Origin: Smittium mucronatum
Taxonomy: Eukaryota; Kickxellomycota; Harpellomycetes; Harpellales; Legeriomycetaceae
Assembly (NCBI GenBank): GCA_001953115.1
Contig: LSSL01000738.1
Span: 5,852-39,588, forward strand
DNA: 33,737 nt
Reading direction: 5' to 3'
A program made the position numbers and the translations under genes. Positions within the stretch are counted from its first letter, which is position 1, and each line of letters begins with the position of its first letter. Shown one piece after another: positions 11,071-21,100 of this stretch. The notes under the pieces are model-generated. The model worked only from the letters and a program-made list of their open reading frames with translations, was not told the DNA's origin and searched no databases.

Positions 11071-11335
11071 TTTTCTTATCTTTTTATGTCTCCTCCGTTT
11101 GAAATATATCTTAGTCAAAATAAACTTATATCCCTAGTATTTTCCAAGAACCATTAGGTTCCTGACACCTAGCAGTGAACTCCAGATTATCCTCTGATGA
11201 TATACTTAACCTTTGAATTCTGATTTAAAAAACCATCTTTGACTCCTAATATCGACTTAAAAAGATTTCTTCAAGTAAAATTACGGATCGATAACAAATT
11301 TGGATTAAATTTATATGTCTCCTCTCAGATATAAT
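11071..11335. repeat. 3' non-coding end of the DIRS-like element
   Basis: Non-coding. TATGTCTCCTC occurs at about 11076 and again at about 11313, a short direct repeat. The last 20 bases (CTCCTCTCAGATATAAT) mirror the left terminus at 7028-7047 imperfectly, suggesting short inverted ends about 4.3 kb apart. The next element starts immediately at 11336. Confidence 0.45.
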
Positions 11336-11793
11336 GTTAGAGTTATTCGAGCTCTTTAGAGCGAAAAATAATTCATATTATGAGGAGAGGAGGCATATCA
11401 AGTTTTACCATATTATTGGATAAAAATAACCCGAAGATATAAAGCCAATAAAAATAGTAAATAGGATAGGCGGCCAGTTCAATAAACATGCATATTTCAA
11501 TAAAGCTAATTTCGGCAAATCAAAAGAATTAAATCAATAAAATAATTCTAATGTCAATTATTCCATATTTACCAATACTTATTAGTTAAAATTATTCATG
11601 TCTAAAATATCAATACTTATTAGTTAAAATTATTCATGTATAAAATATCAAATTTTCGTGTTTATTTTGCAATAAACGCATTATTTTGACGTATCCAATT
11701 GCGCTCCGGTATGATTTATAATCGAAATAAATCAAACTTCATTGAAATAACGGGATTTTACCAAAAATCAATTTGATTTCGCGATATAAGCGA
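11336..11793 (+). repeat. left long inverted repeat (458 bp) of the DNA transposon
   Basis: Reverse complement matches 14394-15041 almost base for base, from GTTAGAGTTATTCGAGC at the outer end to GCGATATAAGCG at the inner end. The arms differ in length by 190 bases, exactly five 38-base units of the internal minisatellite. Apart from that and scattered substitutions they align throughout. The high similarity implies the transposon is young relative to the older repeats around it, or that the arms are homogenised by gene conversion. Confidence 0.9.
11574..11649 (+). repeat. two copies of a 38-bp repeat in the left arm
   Basis: Units at 11574-11611 and 11612-11649 begin AATACTTATTAGTTAAAATT. 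They differ by one base (CTAAAAT versus ATAAAAT). They are the reverse complement of the seven-copy array at 14537-14802. Confidence 0.9.
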
Positions 11794-12816
11794 ATTTTAT
11801 TGATATAAATTAGGTTTTGACAATTTCGATTTATTTCCAGAATTGGATCAAAACCATCAAAAACTATTTTTAGCTTGCATGGGTTAATTTCAAATATTTT
11901 TCAAAATTTACATGATAACTAAGTGTAGTTCTATCTCAAATATTTTTATTGGAATCGATTACATCAGACCAATCTTTTCATATATTCTAAACACCATATT
12001 TTTTCATACTTCATACTTCAATTTTTTATTTTCTACTTAAATAATCCCAGCTTTATTTTTTTTCTGTAAAATTAAATTCAATAATTTTTTTGATAAGTGA
12101 TAAATTCAAATTGAAATCTCAATTAAATCGGTTTTATATTTGCATAATTATAAGAAAAACGATGGATTTTTTTAGATAAAATATATCTTTATGTGATTTC
12201 TCCAAATAAATGTATCCCTTTTTTATTATGTTTTTGAAAAAAACCTTTGATAATCAAAAAAGAGGTAACATAACAAGCTTAATAAAATATTTTAATATAA
12301 TTTCAATTTTTTTAATTAATAATTCACTTAATTTACCCTTCCTTTTTTTTATTACTTTTATTTATATTATATCGACAGAAAAAATATTAATAAAAAACTT
12401 GTGGCCACTTGAGCGAGTCAAAGCGTTATATATCTGGAATTTTATATGAATTTTTTTTTTTAAAAAATAAATTATGTGAAAAAGAAACTACGTTTTTTTA
12501 TATCGTTTTTCATGTGCATAGGGGCTTGGATATGTATTTTGGAAGAATATTTCAGGGCAAAGAATCATTATCGACCAGCAAAATCATATAATATGACAAA
12601 AAAAAAACTTTGTCCATGTATTATTTATTATTATAAATCTTAAAATAAATATAGTTACAGTAGCAATAGAAGTAGGAGTAAAAAGAAATTTCCGTTATAA
12701 GGAAGTTTATATGTTAAAATAAACTATGAAAATATAAATAATATATTTTTTATAATACCAAAAGATTGAATATAAACATCTTAGAATTGTCTTTATTTAA
12801 TAAAAAGTTATATATA
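11794..12816. other. transposon interior, no gene recognised
   Basis: AT-rich non-coding DNA between the left inverted repeat and the transposase relic. Short open frames around 12210-12591 consist of Phe/Ile/Lys/Asn and are attributed to base composition. Confidence 0.45.
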
Positions 12817-13430
12817 TTAAATTTCAATATTACTAGAACCTAACCTTTTTAATGGATATATACCAATATGGTAGTTTGTTAAACTTACACAAATATCGTT
12901 TATATATTCGTGGAGATCCAATATTGTTCTTATGTTTATCCTTGCAGCTCCCCAAAGCGTCATGAGCCTTCCATAGTAATTTTTACAAATAATTCTCACA
13001 GAAGCCAATTTCAATTTATGCTTATGTTCAAACCGATTCAAATTCGATCCTTTTACCAGTAATATAGAATGAAAATACCAGTCCATCTATAGATATCTCA
13101 AATCTGCTATAATATACCAATAGTGGAGAACATTGGAGAAGATCTCATCTGGATTTCTCAATAAAAACTTCTTATACTAATATAATCTCCCTAAGAATAT
13201 ATTGAATTCATGGATCGAGCCTTAGCTTATTTTACTTAACATGGCGACTCTGACATCAGAATATGGGAGAACCCTCTTTTAAAACAATATTTTTTGTGTT
13301 TTCCTGAAAATAAAATCTTTGTCTCCATAAAGTTGGAGGTGGGTATAGAACATTCTTGGATTGAGTAATCTATTAATAGAGCTGCTTCAGGTAAATGAGC
13401 AAATGATAGTCTATTTTATATTTGATATTA
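12817..13430 (-). pseudogene. DDE_Tnp_4 (Harbinger-like) transposase, decayed
   Basis: Minus-strand remnants run in the order expected for the DDE_Tnp_4 endonuclease domain. At 13425-13240 LPEAALLIDYSIQEC keeps the first Asp, then METKILFSGKHKKYCFKRGF matches the 'FSGKHK.Y..K' hallmark, then a stop. At about 13220-13180 GSIHEFNIF matches the conserved 'GS.HD..IF'. Then come FLLRNPDEIF and ADLRYL (second Asp kept). The open stretch 13086-12817 contains SVRIICKNYYGRLMTLWGAA. In the family's 'ICENYFGR' the Glu is the third catalytic residue, and here it is Lys. INDICVSLTNYHIGIYPL is the usual C-terminus. Frameshifts, stops and the E-to-K change make it inactive. Its place between long inverted repeats names the element's class. 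Confidence 0.8.
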
Positions 13431-13751
13431 TTTTTAAATTTTAATAATGAATTCATTTTTCAATTTGTGTTTTATAGAATAAGTTGTTCTAGCAGCCAAT
13501 CGATGGGCAGAACCAGAATTCATATTAAAAGATAAACTGATAGATGAATAATTAGGATATAGTTTGAGATCAGTCAAGTAGAAAAGTAGCGAATCTTTTA
13601 AAAAAGATTTGCCTGTCTCCTCTTTGCTATTCTCATTTCAGAAAGTTCTGGATTTAATAGAGAAAAAAATCATATTGAATGAATGAAATCCAAAGTTAGT
13701 TAAAGTTCTTAATTTATACTCACAAAATTTATAAAAATAAAAATCAGAGCT
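13431..13751 (-). other. possible N-terminal part of the transposase, degraded
   Basis: On the minus strand short open pieces such as NPELSEMRIAKRRQANLF (about 13665-13610) appear between stops. They may be 5' transposase coding sequence or an intron. I cannot assign them to a known motif. Confidence 0.3.
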
Positions 13752-13856
13752 TTAATCCTCAATATCGAATGTACTCTCTGGCAATGAATTAGCCATATTT
13801 TGATCATCGATTATCCTAGCCCTTGATATAAGATTTCCAAAGTTGTTGTTAGACAT
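13752..13856 (-). CDS. 34-residue ORF upstream of the transposase relic
   Basis: The ORF starts MSNNNFGNLISRARIIDD and ends acidic (STFDIED), with varied codon use unlike the surrounding AT-rich noise. It lies just upstream of the transposase remnants on the same strand, so it may be the first exon or N-terminus of the transposase, or a fragment of an accessory ORF. Family not recognised. Confidence 0.35.
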   Translation of the reverse strand: MSNNNFGNLISRARIIDDQNMANSLPESTFDIED

Positions 13857-14393
13857 TTTAATAAATGATTTTTTTTGGAATTTGTGTACAATTACTCATT
13901 TATGAGAAATAAAAAACGGATATACTCAATGTATAGAGAACATTTGAGATGGAATAAGACATTTGTTTAAAATAATAATAATAAAAGACTGGAGTTTTTA
14001 TAAGTATAAATGTCACGTATTATTGAAATATCGCTATTTGATTTAAAAAAAAATTGTTTAAAATAATTAAATAAGGTAGTGAAATGAATTCATCATTTAG
14101 GCAAATATTCTGAACCTAGAAACATATGGAGTATCAGTCCATACATATGTCACATACGCATGGTTTTTCTCCATAAAAAGTATAGGCCACGAGGATGTTA
14201 TATTGGTAAATATAAGTCGTACATATTACGAAAAGTGCAATAATTATTTTATAAATATTTGAGCTATAGTCATTTTGAATGAAATAATTTCTATTCCAAC
14301 TTAAGATATATATGTATATATTCACAAGTTTAACTACGAATAAAGAAAATTTATTAAGGTTATTGATATTTTTTAAGAGGAATAGATGTATTA
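13857..14393. other. transposon interior, no gene recognised
   Basis: AT-rich non-coding DNA between the short ORF and the right inverted repeat. A minus-strand open frame at 14134-14487 begins inside the inverted repeat and has no recognisable motif. It is not called. Confidence 0.4.
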
Positions 14394-15041
14394 CGCTTGT
14401 ATCGCGAAATCGAATTGATTTTTGGTAAACTCGCGTTATTTCAATGAAGTTTGATTTATTTCGGTTATAAATCATACCGGAGCGCAATTGGATACGTCAA
14501 AATAATGCGTTTATTGCAAAATAAACACGAAAATTTGATATTTTAGACATGAATAATTTTAACTAATAAGTATTGATATTTTAGACATGAATAATTTTAA
14601 CTAATAAGTATTGATATTTTAGACATGAATAATTTTAACTAATAAGTATTGATATTTTAGACATGAATAATTTTAACTAATAAGTATTGATATTTTAGAC
14701 ATGAATAATTTTAACTAATAAGTATTGATATTTTAGACATGAATAATTTTAACTAATAAGTATTGATATTTTAGACATGAATAATTTTAACTAATAAGTA
14801 TTGATAAATATGGAATAATTGACATTAAAATTATTTTATTAATTTGATTCTTTTAATTGGCCGAAAAGTGGCTTTATTAAAATATGCATGTTTATTGAAC
14901 TGGCCGCCTATCCTATTTACTATTTTTATTGGCTTTATATTTTCGGGTTATTTTTATCCAATAAGATGGTAAAACTTAATATGCCTCCTCTCCTCATAAT
15001 ATGAATTATTTTTCGCTCTAAAGAGCTCGAATAATTCTAAC
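14394..15041 (-). repeat. right long inverted repeat (648 bp) of the DNA transposon
   Basis: Mirror image of 11336-11793, with five additional 38-base units. The outer end reads ...GAATAATTCTAAC, after which the older element's inverted repeat resumes at 15042. An outer segment includes GCTCTTTAGAGC, itself a small palindrome. Target-site duplication is not evident: ATATAAT lies before 11336 and AAAAACA after 15041. Confidence 0.9.
14537..14802 (+). repeat. 38-bp minisatellite, seven copies
   Basis: Units begin GATATTTTAGACATGAATAA. The AGAC word recurs at 14545, 14583, 14621, 14659, 14697, 14735 and 14773, always 38 apart. By eye all seven copies are identical. A partial unit (GATA) follows at 14803. 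The other arm has only two copies. Tandem repeats inside long inverted ends recall Foldback-type elements. Confidence 0.95.
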
Positions 15042-15130
15042 AAAAACAGCTTGTAGTTTACAGGTGAATGACGATAGCTGGCTTTTATTTATCAAAAGCG
15101 GCTTTTAAGTGATTAAATGGCTTGTGTTTA
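15042..15130 (-). repeat. right inverted repeat of the old element, outer half
   Basis: Reverse complement similar to about 5150-5240, including TTAATCACTTAAAA and ATAAATAAAAG. It is the continuation of 6878-7024 across the 8-kb insertion. The outer boundary is uncertain. Weak similarity may extend to about 15205. Confidence 0.7.
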
Positions 15131-16538
15131 ATATTTAACCATTATTTAGTCCCCATTGCTTATTATTTTTATGTTGCTAAAAGTGCCAGAAAATAGCATG
15201 AAGTTAGTGTTGTGGATGGTATTGATTAAATGAGATGCATTTTTATTCATATACTCTTTAACTAATATTAATATAGTTGGAAAGAATGCATAGTGTTGAC
15301 TAACGTTGGTTTCCATAGCTTTATAAAATTTTTAGGAATCGATGTCATGTGTTATAGAAATCAACCCTGGCACAAAAAGTGGTAAGTTTTTGGGAAGTGA
15401 TAGCAAGGAAGAGGCGACAGTAAGTATGTATATTGATCAAAATCAATACTGTTTTCAATTGTTTGCTATCGTTTTTTACTTTATGGCCTGAATGCTTATA
15501 AATAAATTCTGCGAAAAAAGAATGGCATGAATATTTTGATCTCAGCTGCTACGGATGTATTTTTTTATTTGGAAAATGACAACTAGAACCCCTTTTTTCT
15601 TCGAAATGTCTTTATGGTGGGTAGTTAAGGAGGGAAATATCTTTATTGAAAGTTCGTTAATTAAAATCCAGTTAAAGTTTAGGCTTTTTTCATTAACTAA
15701 TAATTTTTAAATGGAAAAACTATACGGACATTAATATTTTTTTTTGTATCCTGGAATTTTAAACGGACATCACTAAATGATAGTATATCCTACAACAAAA
15801 TCACGTGACACAAATACTAAATAGACTGTATAAGAACACATGTTTCAAAACCTCATTCTTTTTTGGTACATTTTGGATTACTAGTTATAAATCGAATATA
15901 CTACATTAAAAAAGTTTTGTTTAAACACTCAAGTTTTATTAATCCTGGAGTGTTGTTTAATTCATATAAAAAGTGAATATATATAGATTAAACGCCAATA
16001 ACATACATCTATATTGTTTCCAATGTGGTCTGAGAGCGTGCCAATTTTTAACAACAGAGAGGCAAGAGCTTAACAATGAATGTTATTAGGAATGTATTAG
16101 TAGCCTAATTATAAAGTTGGGTGAGAGATTGTTGATGATTTTTGAATTTAGACTACATTATCTGATCATATCCATCAGCCTGAAAATGTCTAAATTTTAT
16201 TGTCTTTTTCCGATATTTTCAGCTTTGCCGCCTATATGGAAACAATCGAATGTTTTTTTTATGATTGCCTTGAGCCTGATTTAGACTGATATGGATGTCA
16301 TACATGAAACAAAAACCGTGAACATATAAAATTCAGGGGATAAGGGTGTCTATGATTATCGTCTAAAATCTGTTTGTCACTTTTTTATTTTCTCTGGATT
16401 CTGTATAGTTACACAGGTTCTGGCCTGACTTTGCTATTGCAAACTTATCCTTTAATCTCCAACACACCTTCTCTTTATTTTTGTAGCTTTTCCTCTACTT
16501 TTTAAAAAAATTTGTAATTCAAAACTCTGTCGATAATC
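15131..16538. other. intergenic region upstream of the dehydrogenase gene
   Basis: About 1.4 kb with no recognised gene. GC is slightly higher than in the transposon flanks. The last 100 bases before the ATG at 16539 are pyrimidine-rich (CTTCTCTT, TTCCTCTACTT), as is common in fungal promoters and 5' UTRs. No clear TATA box was assigned. One small reading frame is listed separately. Confidence 0.4.
15342..15491 (+). CDS. doubtful 49-residue ORF or exon
   Basis: The frame begins MSCVIEINPGTKSGKFLGSD and continues KEEATVS. Its composition is less AT-biased than chance frames here. It is preceded by TTTTTAG, an acceptor-like site, and contains two good donor-like sites (GTAAGTTTT near 15383 and GTAAGTATG near 15420). 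It could be an exon of an unrecognised small gene, or chance. No family recognised. Confidence 0.2.
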   Translation: MSCVIEINPGTKSGKFLGSDSKEEATVSMYIDQNQYCFQLFAIVFYFMA

Positions 16539-17968
16539 ATGTTTAAACTATCCCCTCTCGGAAAAAGATTAGGCTCCATTCCTTTCAAACCCCAACCAAA
16601 CCGTAAGATCTTTTACATTTTTCTTTCTGATCCATAACACACTACCTCTAAAAGCTCGTTCTAAAATAATCATGAAATAAATTCCCTTTCCTTTTTTTTA
16701 GTCCTGCAGTTGTCCAGATTCCATTCTAGTATGAATTTCTTTTCACTTTCATTCCTTTTCTTTTTTCAATATAGCCTTTTTCTATTCTTTTCACTTAATG
16801 CTAACTTTCAGACCCTCTCTTAAACGATGAAAGCAGTGTACGTTTTTTTCTTACTGCCAACTCTCAAAAGTTGGGTATTTTTTTGCCCTCCATCATAATT
16901 TCCCAAGCCCGTTTATTTTTTACTTTTTATATAGTTTGCTCTCCTTCCCCCATCTATCTAACTATTTTTTTTTCATAGGTTATTGGCTTTGTTGGTCTTG
17001 GCAATATGGGCTTTAACATGGCTAAAAACCTCGTTACTAAATCTTCAAACAGCATCATTGTGTACGATATCAATAAGGATGCCACTTCAAAATTTTCGCA
17101 AATTCAGGTTCCACTTTCTTCCAATAATGATTCACCCAGAATCAGCGTTGCCAGCAATTTATCTGAAATCGCTGCAAAATCAAACTACATCATCACTATG
17201 CTCCCTGAGTCTGCCCACGTTAAGGCTGCCTATTGTGGTAAAGACGGACTGCTTGCCCACCTAAAACCCGGCACTGTCTGTATTGATTCTAGTACAATTG
17301 ACACCCATGTTTCTATAGAAGTATCTAATCTAATTTCTGATAAAGGTGCTATCCCATTGGACGCTCCCGTCTCAGGAGGTAATTTTTTATGTCAGCCTCT
17401 TATTTTATTTTTTTGCATTAATAGCTATCAATTCTGTTTTTTAGGTGTAATGGGTGCTGAGGCTGGATCTCTAACGTTTATGGTCGGTGGCCGCTCTTCC
17501 GATGAGTTCTTGATAGCCAAAGATATCCTTCAGTTTATGGGTTCCAAAATCATCCATTGCGGTGGTCTAGGAACCGGTCAAACTGTAAAAATCTGCAATA
17601 ACATGTTGCTCGGTTCTGCCATGATAGCTACCGCTGAGGCCATGGCTCTTGGCACAAAGCTGGGCGTTGACCCCAAGCTTCTCTCTACTGTAATCAATAG
17701 CTCAAGCGGAAGATGTTGGTCGTCCGAAGTATCCAATCCCTGCCCTGGTGTGTTGCCTAACGCTCCCAGCAGCCGCGACTACAATGACGGTTTTGCATCA
17801 AAGCTTATGCTCAAAGATATGTATTTGAGTTTAAATGCCGCCAAATCTCAAAAAATCCCTTTGCTTCTGTCTTCTCTATCCACCCAGATTTATGGCCATG
17901 TTTGCAATGATGCCGATCTGGCCAATAAAGATTTCAGTTCCGTTTTCAAATGGATAAATAAGAAATAA
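16539..17968 (+). CDS. HIBADH: 3-hydroxyisobutyrate dehydrogenase, mitochondrial, five exons
   Basis: NAD-dependent oxidation of 3-hydroxyisobutyrate to methylmalonate semialdehyde in mitochondrial valine breakdown. Exons: 16539-16602, 16702-16728, 16812-16837, 16979-17378 and 17445-17968. Phases join exactly and give 346 residues, close to the family's usual ~335 plus leader. Residues 1-38 form a basic, acid-poor start (MFKLSPLGKR, RFHSNPLL) fitting a mitochondrial presequence. The Rossmann nucleotide-binding motif GFVGLGNMG is at 42-50. DSSTID and DAPVSGG (substrate region) precede intron 4. The catalytic Lys is K221 in GTGQTVKICNNM. GRCWSSEVSNPCPG and the C-terminal KDFSSVFKW are typical of true HIBADH rather than other beta-hydroxyacid dehydrogenases. 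Introns 2 and 3 carry CTAAC branch sites (about 16801 and 16968). The 66-base intron 4 has no in-frame stop. The start was chosen because it is the only ATG that splices into the leader in frame. Confidence 0.93.
17379..17444 (+). other. intron 4 of the dehydrogenase gene, in-frame and stop-free
   Basis: GTAATT...TTTTTTAG, 66 bases, a multiple of three. If retained it would insert 22 hydrophobic residues (NFLCQPLILFFCINSYQFCF and neighbours) inside the conserved DAPVSGG-VMGAEAG loop. Family conservation on both sides, which joins as SGGVMGAEAG, shows that it is removed in the functional protein. Confidence 0.9.
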
Positions 17969-18001
17969 CCTTTGTTTTTTTTAAAAAAAAACTTTATCCC
18001 A

Positions 18002-18011
18002 AATAAATAAA
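18002..18011 (+). terminator. poly(A) signal of the dehydrogenase gene
   Basis: Two overlapping AATAAA hexamers (18002-18007, 18006-18011) lie 34 bases after the stop codon at 17966-17968. Confidence 0.55.
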
Positions 18012-18030
18012 CATCACCCTTCCTCCCATC

Positions 18031-18036
18031 TTTATT
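18031..18036 (-). terminator. poly(A) signal of the NOM1 homologue
   Basis: AATAAA on the minus strand, 89 bases beyond the stop codon at 18125-18127. Together with the plus-strand signals at 18002-18011 it suggests the two convergent transcripts overlap at their 3' ends. Confidence 0.5.
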
Positions 18037-18124
18037 AAACACAACTTGAAAGTCTTGTATTTTCTTTTGTTTTCAATTCTTATTCAAACTATTATTATTA
18101 AAAAAAAATAAAAATAATCAAGAT

Positions 18125-21100
18125 TCAAGAATTATCCTCCATAAAAATCTCCTTGCAGTAATCTGTATATTCCTTTACCACCTTTTTAAGTTTGGGATCA
18201 TTAACGTATATGTTTTTTCTGACAAAGTGGACTAAAACAAACGCAAGCCCAGTTGATAATAATGGAATTTTTATAGCCCCGTTTAGAATTTCATCGATCT
18301 TTTCTTTGTCCATAAATCCTCTATCCGCATTTCCATTCGTGTCTGGATTAACGTCTCGCCCAGACTTATCGAATATTGGATTCTTAATTGTACTCTTTTT
18401 TCCTGACTTTGATATTGAGGCTTCATAAAGGCTTTTAAAAAGCGAATTAAAGAATAGTTGGAAGAACAATCGGCCATTAGGCGTTAGACTAGTAAATGTC
18501 ACGGTCTAAAAAATAAATAAAAAGATAGTTAATATCTACCTTCTCTAAAAAAAAAGGGGGGGAAAGTGGTTGAAAAGTATCAAAGGTTCTATCGCTTACT
18601 TTAAAAATGACTAAATCCAAGCTGCGATTAAATACCAGATATGAATACATCCTAGCAGTATTTGATATCCTTCTTATAACCCCTTTATTCCCATCGGCCG
18701 ACCCTTCTGCTCCAATTTCGCTGAACAAATTTTCATCAGCAATCCCATCCCCACTTGAAGACCCGCCAGTAGTCCCTATCCTTCCCAATCCTCCAACACT
18801 AACTTCTCCTATACTTCGAAGGAAATCCCATAATGAGTACTGTAACGTAACTTTGAAGCTGTGGTTGATAAGACACAGTTTTGATGCTATCAGTGTATAA
18901 TAGTGATTATAAACTTCCTCCTATAAATCAAGATCAAGTTTTAAAATATAAAAAAAAGTCATATTACACATTGGGATTCCATAAATAAATGCAAAAAATT
19001 AAAGTTAAGATGAATAGAATACCTGGCCAACCAATAAAACTAATACTCGGATTATCTCTCGCTGCTGGGACTCTTTAAGCCCCAATTTCATGAGTTTTTC
19101 AAACGCATCAACAGCATCCTGTAATTTAATAAGTCGATGGAAAATAGGAGTTAAAATCGCAATGAAAATAGTAGCCGAAAAGCGAAAATAAACCTGAAAA
19201 TAAAGTTTAAAAAAAAAATAGATATTACTTGGCTGCTCATGATGCTAATAAATATGGACTTTCTAATTTCTGTGTTCATCCTGAAGGCTTTGGCAAGCTG
19301 TAATAGTTTTTGGTAATTCTCATCGTTTTCTTTGGATGTAGCATCATCTCCTGATTTTGTCATTGTCTCTGAAATGCCATCTTTGCTCTTAGATCTATTA
19401 TCTGTGCCAGCCCAATAAGACCCAACAAGCCACCATTTACCTAAAACGTTATATAAGAAAAAAGAATATTAATTAGAGATGGAAATTAATTATATCAAAT
19501 CTTTCATCTCATCTCCATTTGATGATTTCTTTTAATAAATAATTAGGGCATAAAATTTACCTCGAGTTTCTATCTGTCTAATATCTTCGAGACCGACGTT
19601 TATAGGCTCTGGGGATACTCCATGGCGTTTCTTATCAAGATTTTGCAAAAACTTCTTTAATGGAATTACACAGTCTGCGCTGCTCAGCATCACCTGTTTC
19701 ATGCGATTGTTTCTTAAATTTCCAAGTTGTTCAAGCATAAAATCACATCTAGCAGTCGATTTAGTAGCACCATTGTTCAAAGTTTTGAAATTTTTCGCAA
19801 CTAATACACAAAGGCTCTTAAGTTTTAAGGGTTCATCTTTGCGTAGTTGATAACCAGCAGTTTTAATAACAGATAAAATTATTTCTACAGTAACTTCATT
19901 GGGATGACTGGCGGCAAAGTCGAGTAAATCATAAATCAGTCTGCATGAAATTACGTTGAAGTTGTAAATCTCAGATAAAAAGGAAACCAAGTTAAGACAT
20001 TCTTTTCCCGGTATGGAAGACTCGCTGCTTTCAAGTTGTGAATCATTGGGTGGGGCATTTATAACATCAATTGGGGTGTTAATTATGGAATTCAGATCTT
20101 TGTCTATCTTTTCAACCAGCTCTTGGACAATGAATGCAACTAAAAATTAAAAAATAGTATTGCAATAAATCAAAAATTGCAAACTTGCTAAACATTATAA
20201 AAAGTTTCAAAGGAATCTAATAAAAATTGGAGGGTAACTTACTGACTTCAGTTCCGATAATTCTAGACAAAGCACCGATGAAAGCTGCGTTTACATATAA
20301 GAAGGTGTCCAGCATATGAATTTTGCTAGAGATGGACGAAATTAAAATATCAGAGACAGCTTCGGTAACACCTATAAAAAAATAAGAGAAATTAAAAGCA
20401 AAAGATTTATTTGCAAGAAAATATGTTATTGGAGTGTTGAATCGGAAGAATTACCGTGACGGGGGTTCGAGCTGTATATTTTTTGGATTTCAATGATTAT
20501 TCTTTCAACATTTGATTCACTTAGTCTATTTAGCTGACCCTGTACCAATTTTCTAATACGAAGAGTTTTTTCGGTATCTGCGTTTAGCATTAAATTCCGG
20601 AGTCTAGGAGGAATATACTTTCCTGGAGTGGTAGGGGGATTGGTTGGCGATTGTGTATGTGGCACTGGGACACCATCTTTATCATTTAAGTTTTCAGTCG
20701 AAGAAGAGGGCTAGATAGCAGCAATTGATTAGTCGATAATAAAAAGAATATAGCCGTTATTATAGAAAATTAGTTTTTTTAATGAAATAATTACAATTTT
20801 AGAATTTTTATTTTCATTATTTTGATGTTCATTTTCGATGAGCTCAGAATTGGAAATTTCATCGTCCGAGCTGAATTCTGCATCATCATCTAGCAACGGG
20901 TTATGGGGATCGAGGTCAGAATCTTCTTCAGAATCCTCTAGATTATCCATTTTTTCGAAATCAGAGGAAGCATAAAAGTCAATATCACTTGGGGACATTT
21001 CAGAATCATTAGTAACATCTTCATTAGCATTTAAATTTTCAGTAGGAATATTTTTGATTTGTGCTATCTTTCTTTCTAAAGGTGTTAGCTTTTTTCCACT

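Larger units (their letters stand above)
7025..15041. mobile_element. 8-kb composite insertion (DIRS-like element plus DNA transposon)
   Basis: The limits are set by the break in the older element's right inverted repeat, between about 7024 and 15042. The two ends of the insertion are themselves inverted relative to each other. A block reading TTACCATATTATTGGATAAA near 7059 recurs inverted, slightly altered, at about 14954-14974. The same block appears a third time, in direct orientation, near 11405. Inside are a dead DIRS-like retroelement (about 7028-11335) and a long-inverted-repeat DNA transposon (11336-15041). No target-site duplication is evident at 7024/15042. Confidence 0.65.

Noticed and set aside
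14134..14487. 117-codon minus-strand frame starting inside the transposon's right inverted repeat
   Set aside because: The matching sequence in the left arm does not continue the frame, there is no motif, and residues are dominated by Ile/Tyr/Asn/Phe.
14394..15041. CRISPR-like array (regular 38-bp repeats)
   Set aside because: The repeats are head-to-tail without spacers, in a eukaryotic transposon arm. This is a minisatellite.
16983..17264. 93-codon plus-strand frame overlapping the dehydrogenase gene
   Set aside because: Shadow frame of exon 4. The true frame carries the conserved dehydrogenase motifs.
18607..18900. 97-codon plus-strand frame opposite exon 10 of the NOM1 homologue
   Set aside because: Antisense shadow. 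The minus strand encodes the conserved MA3-region sequence in phase with its neighbouring exons.
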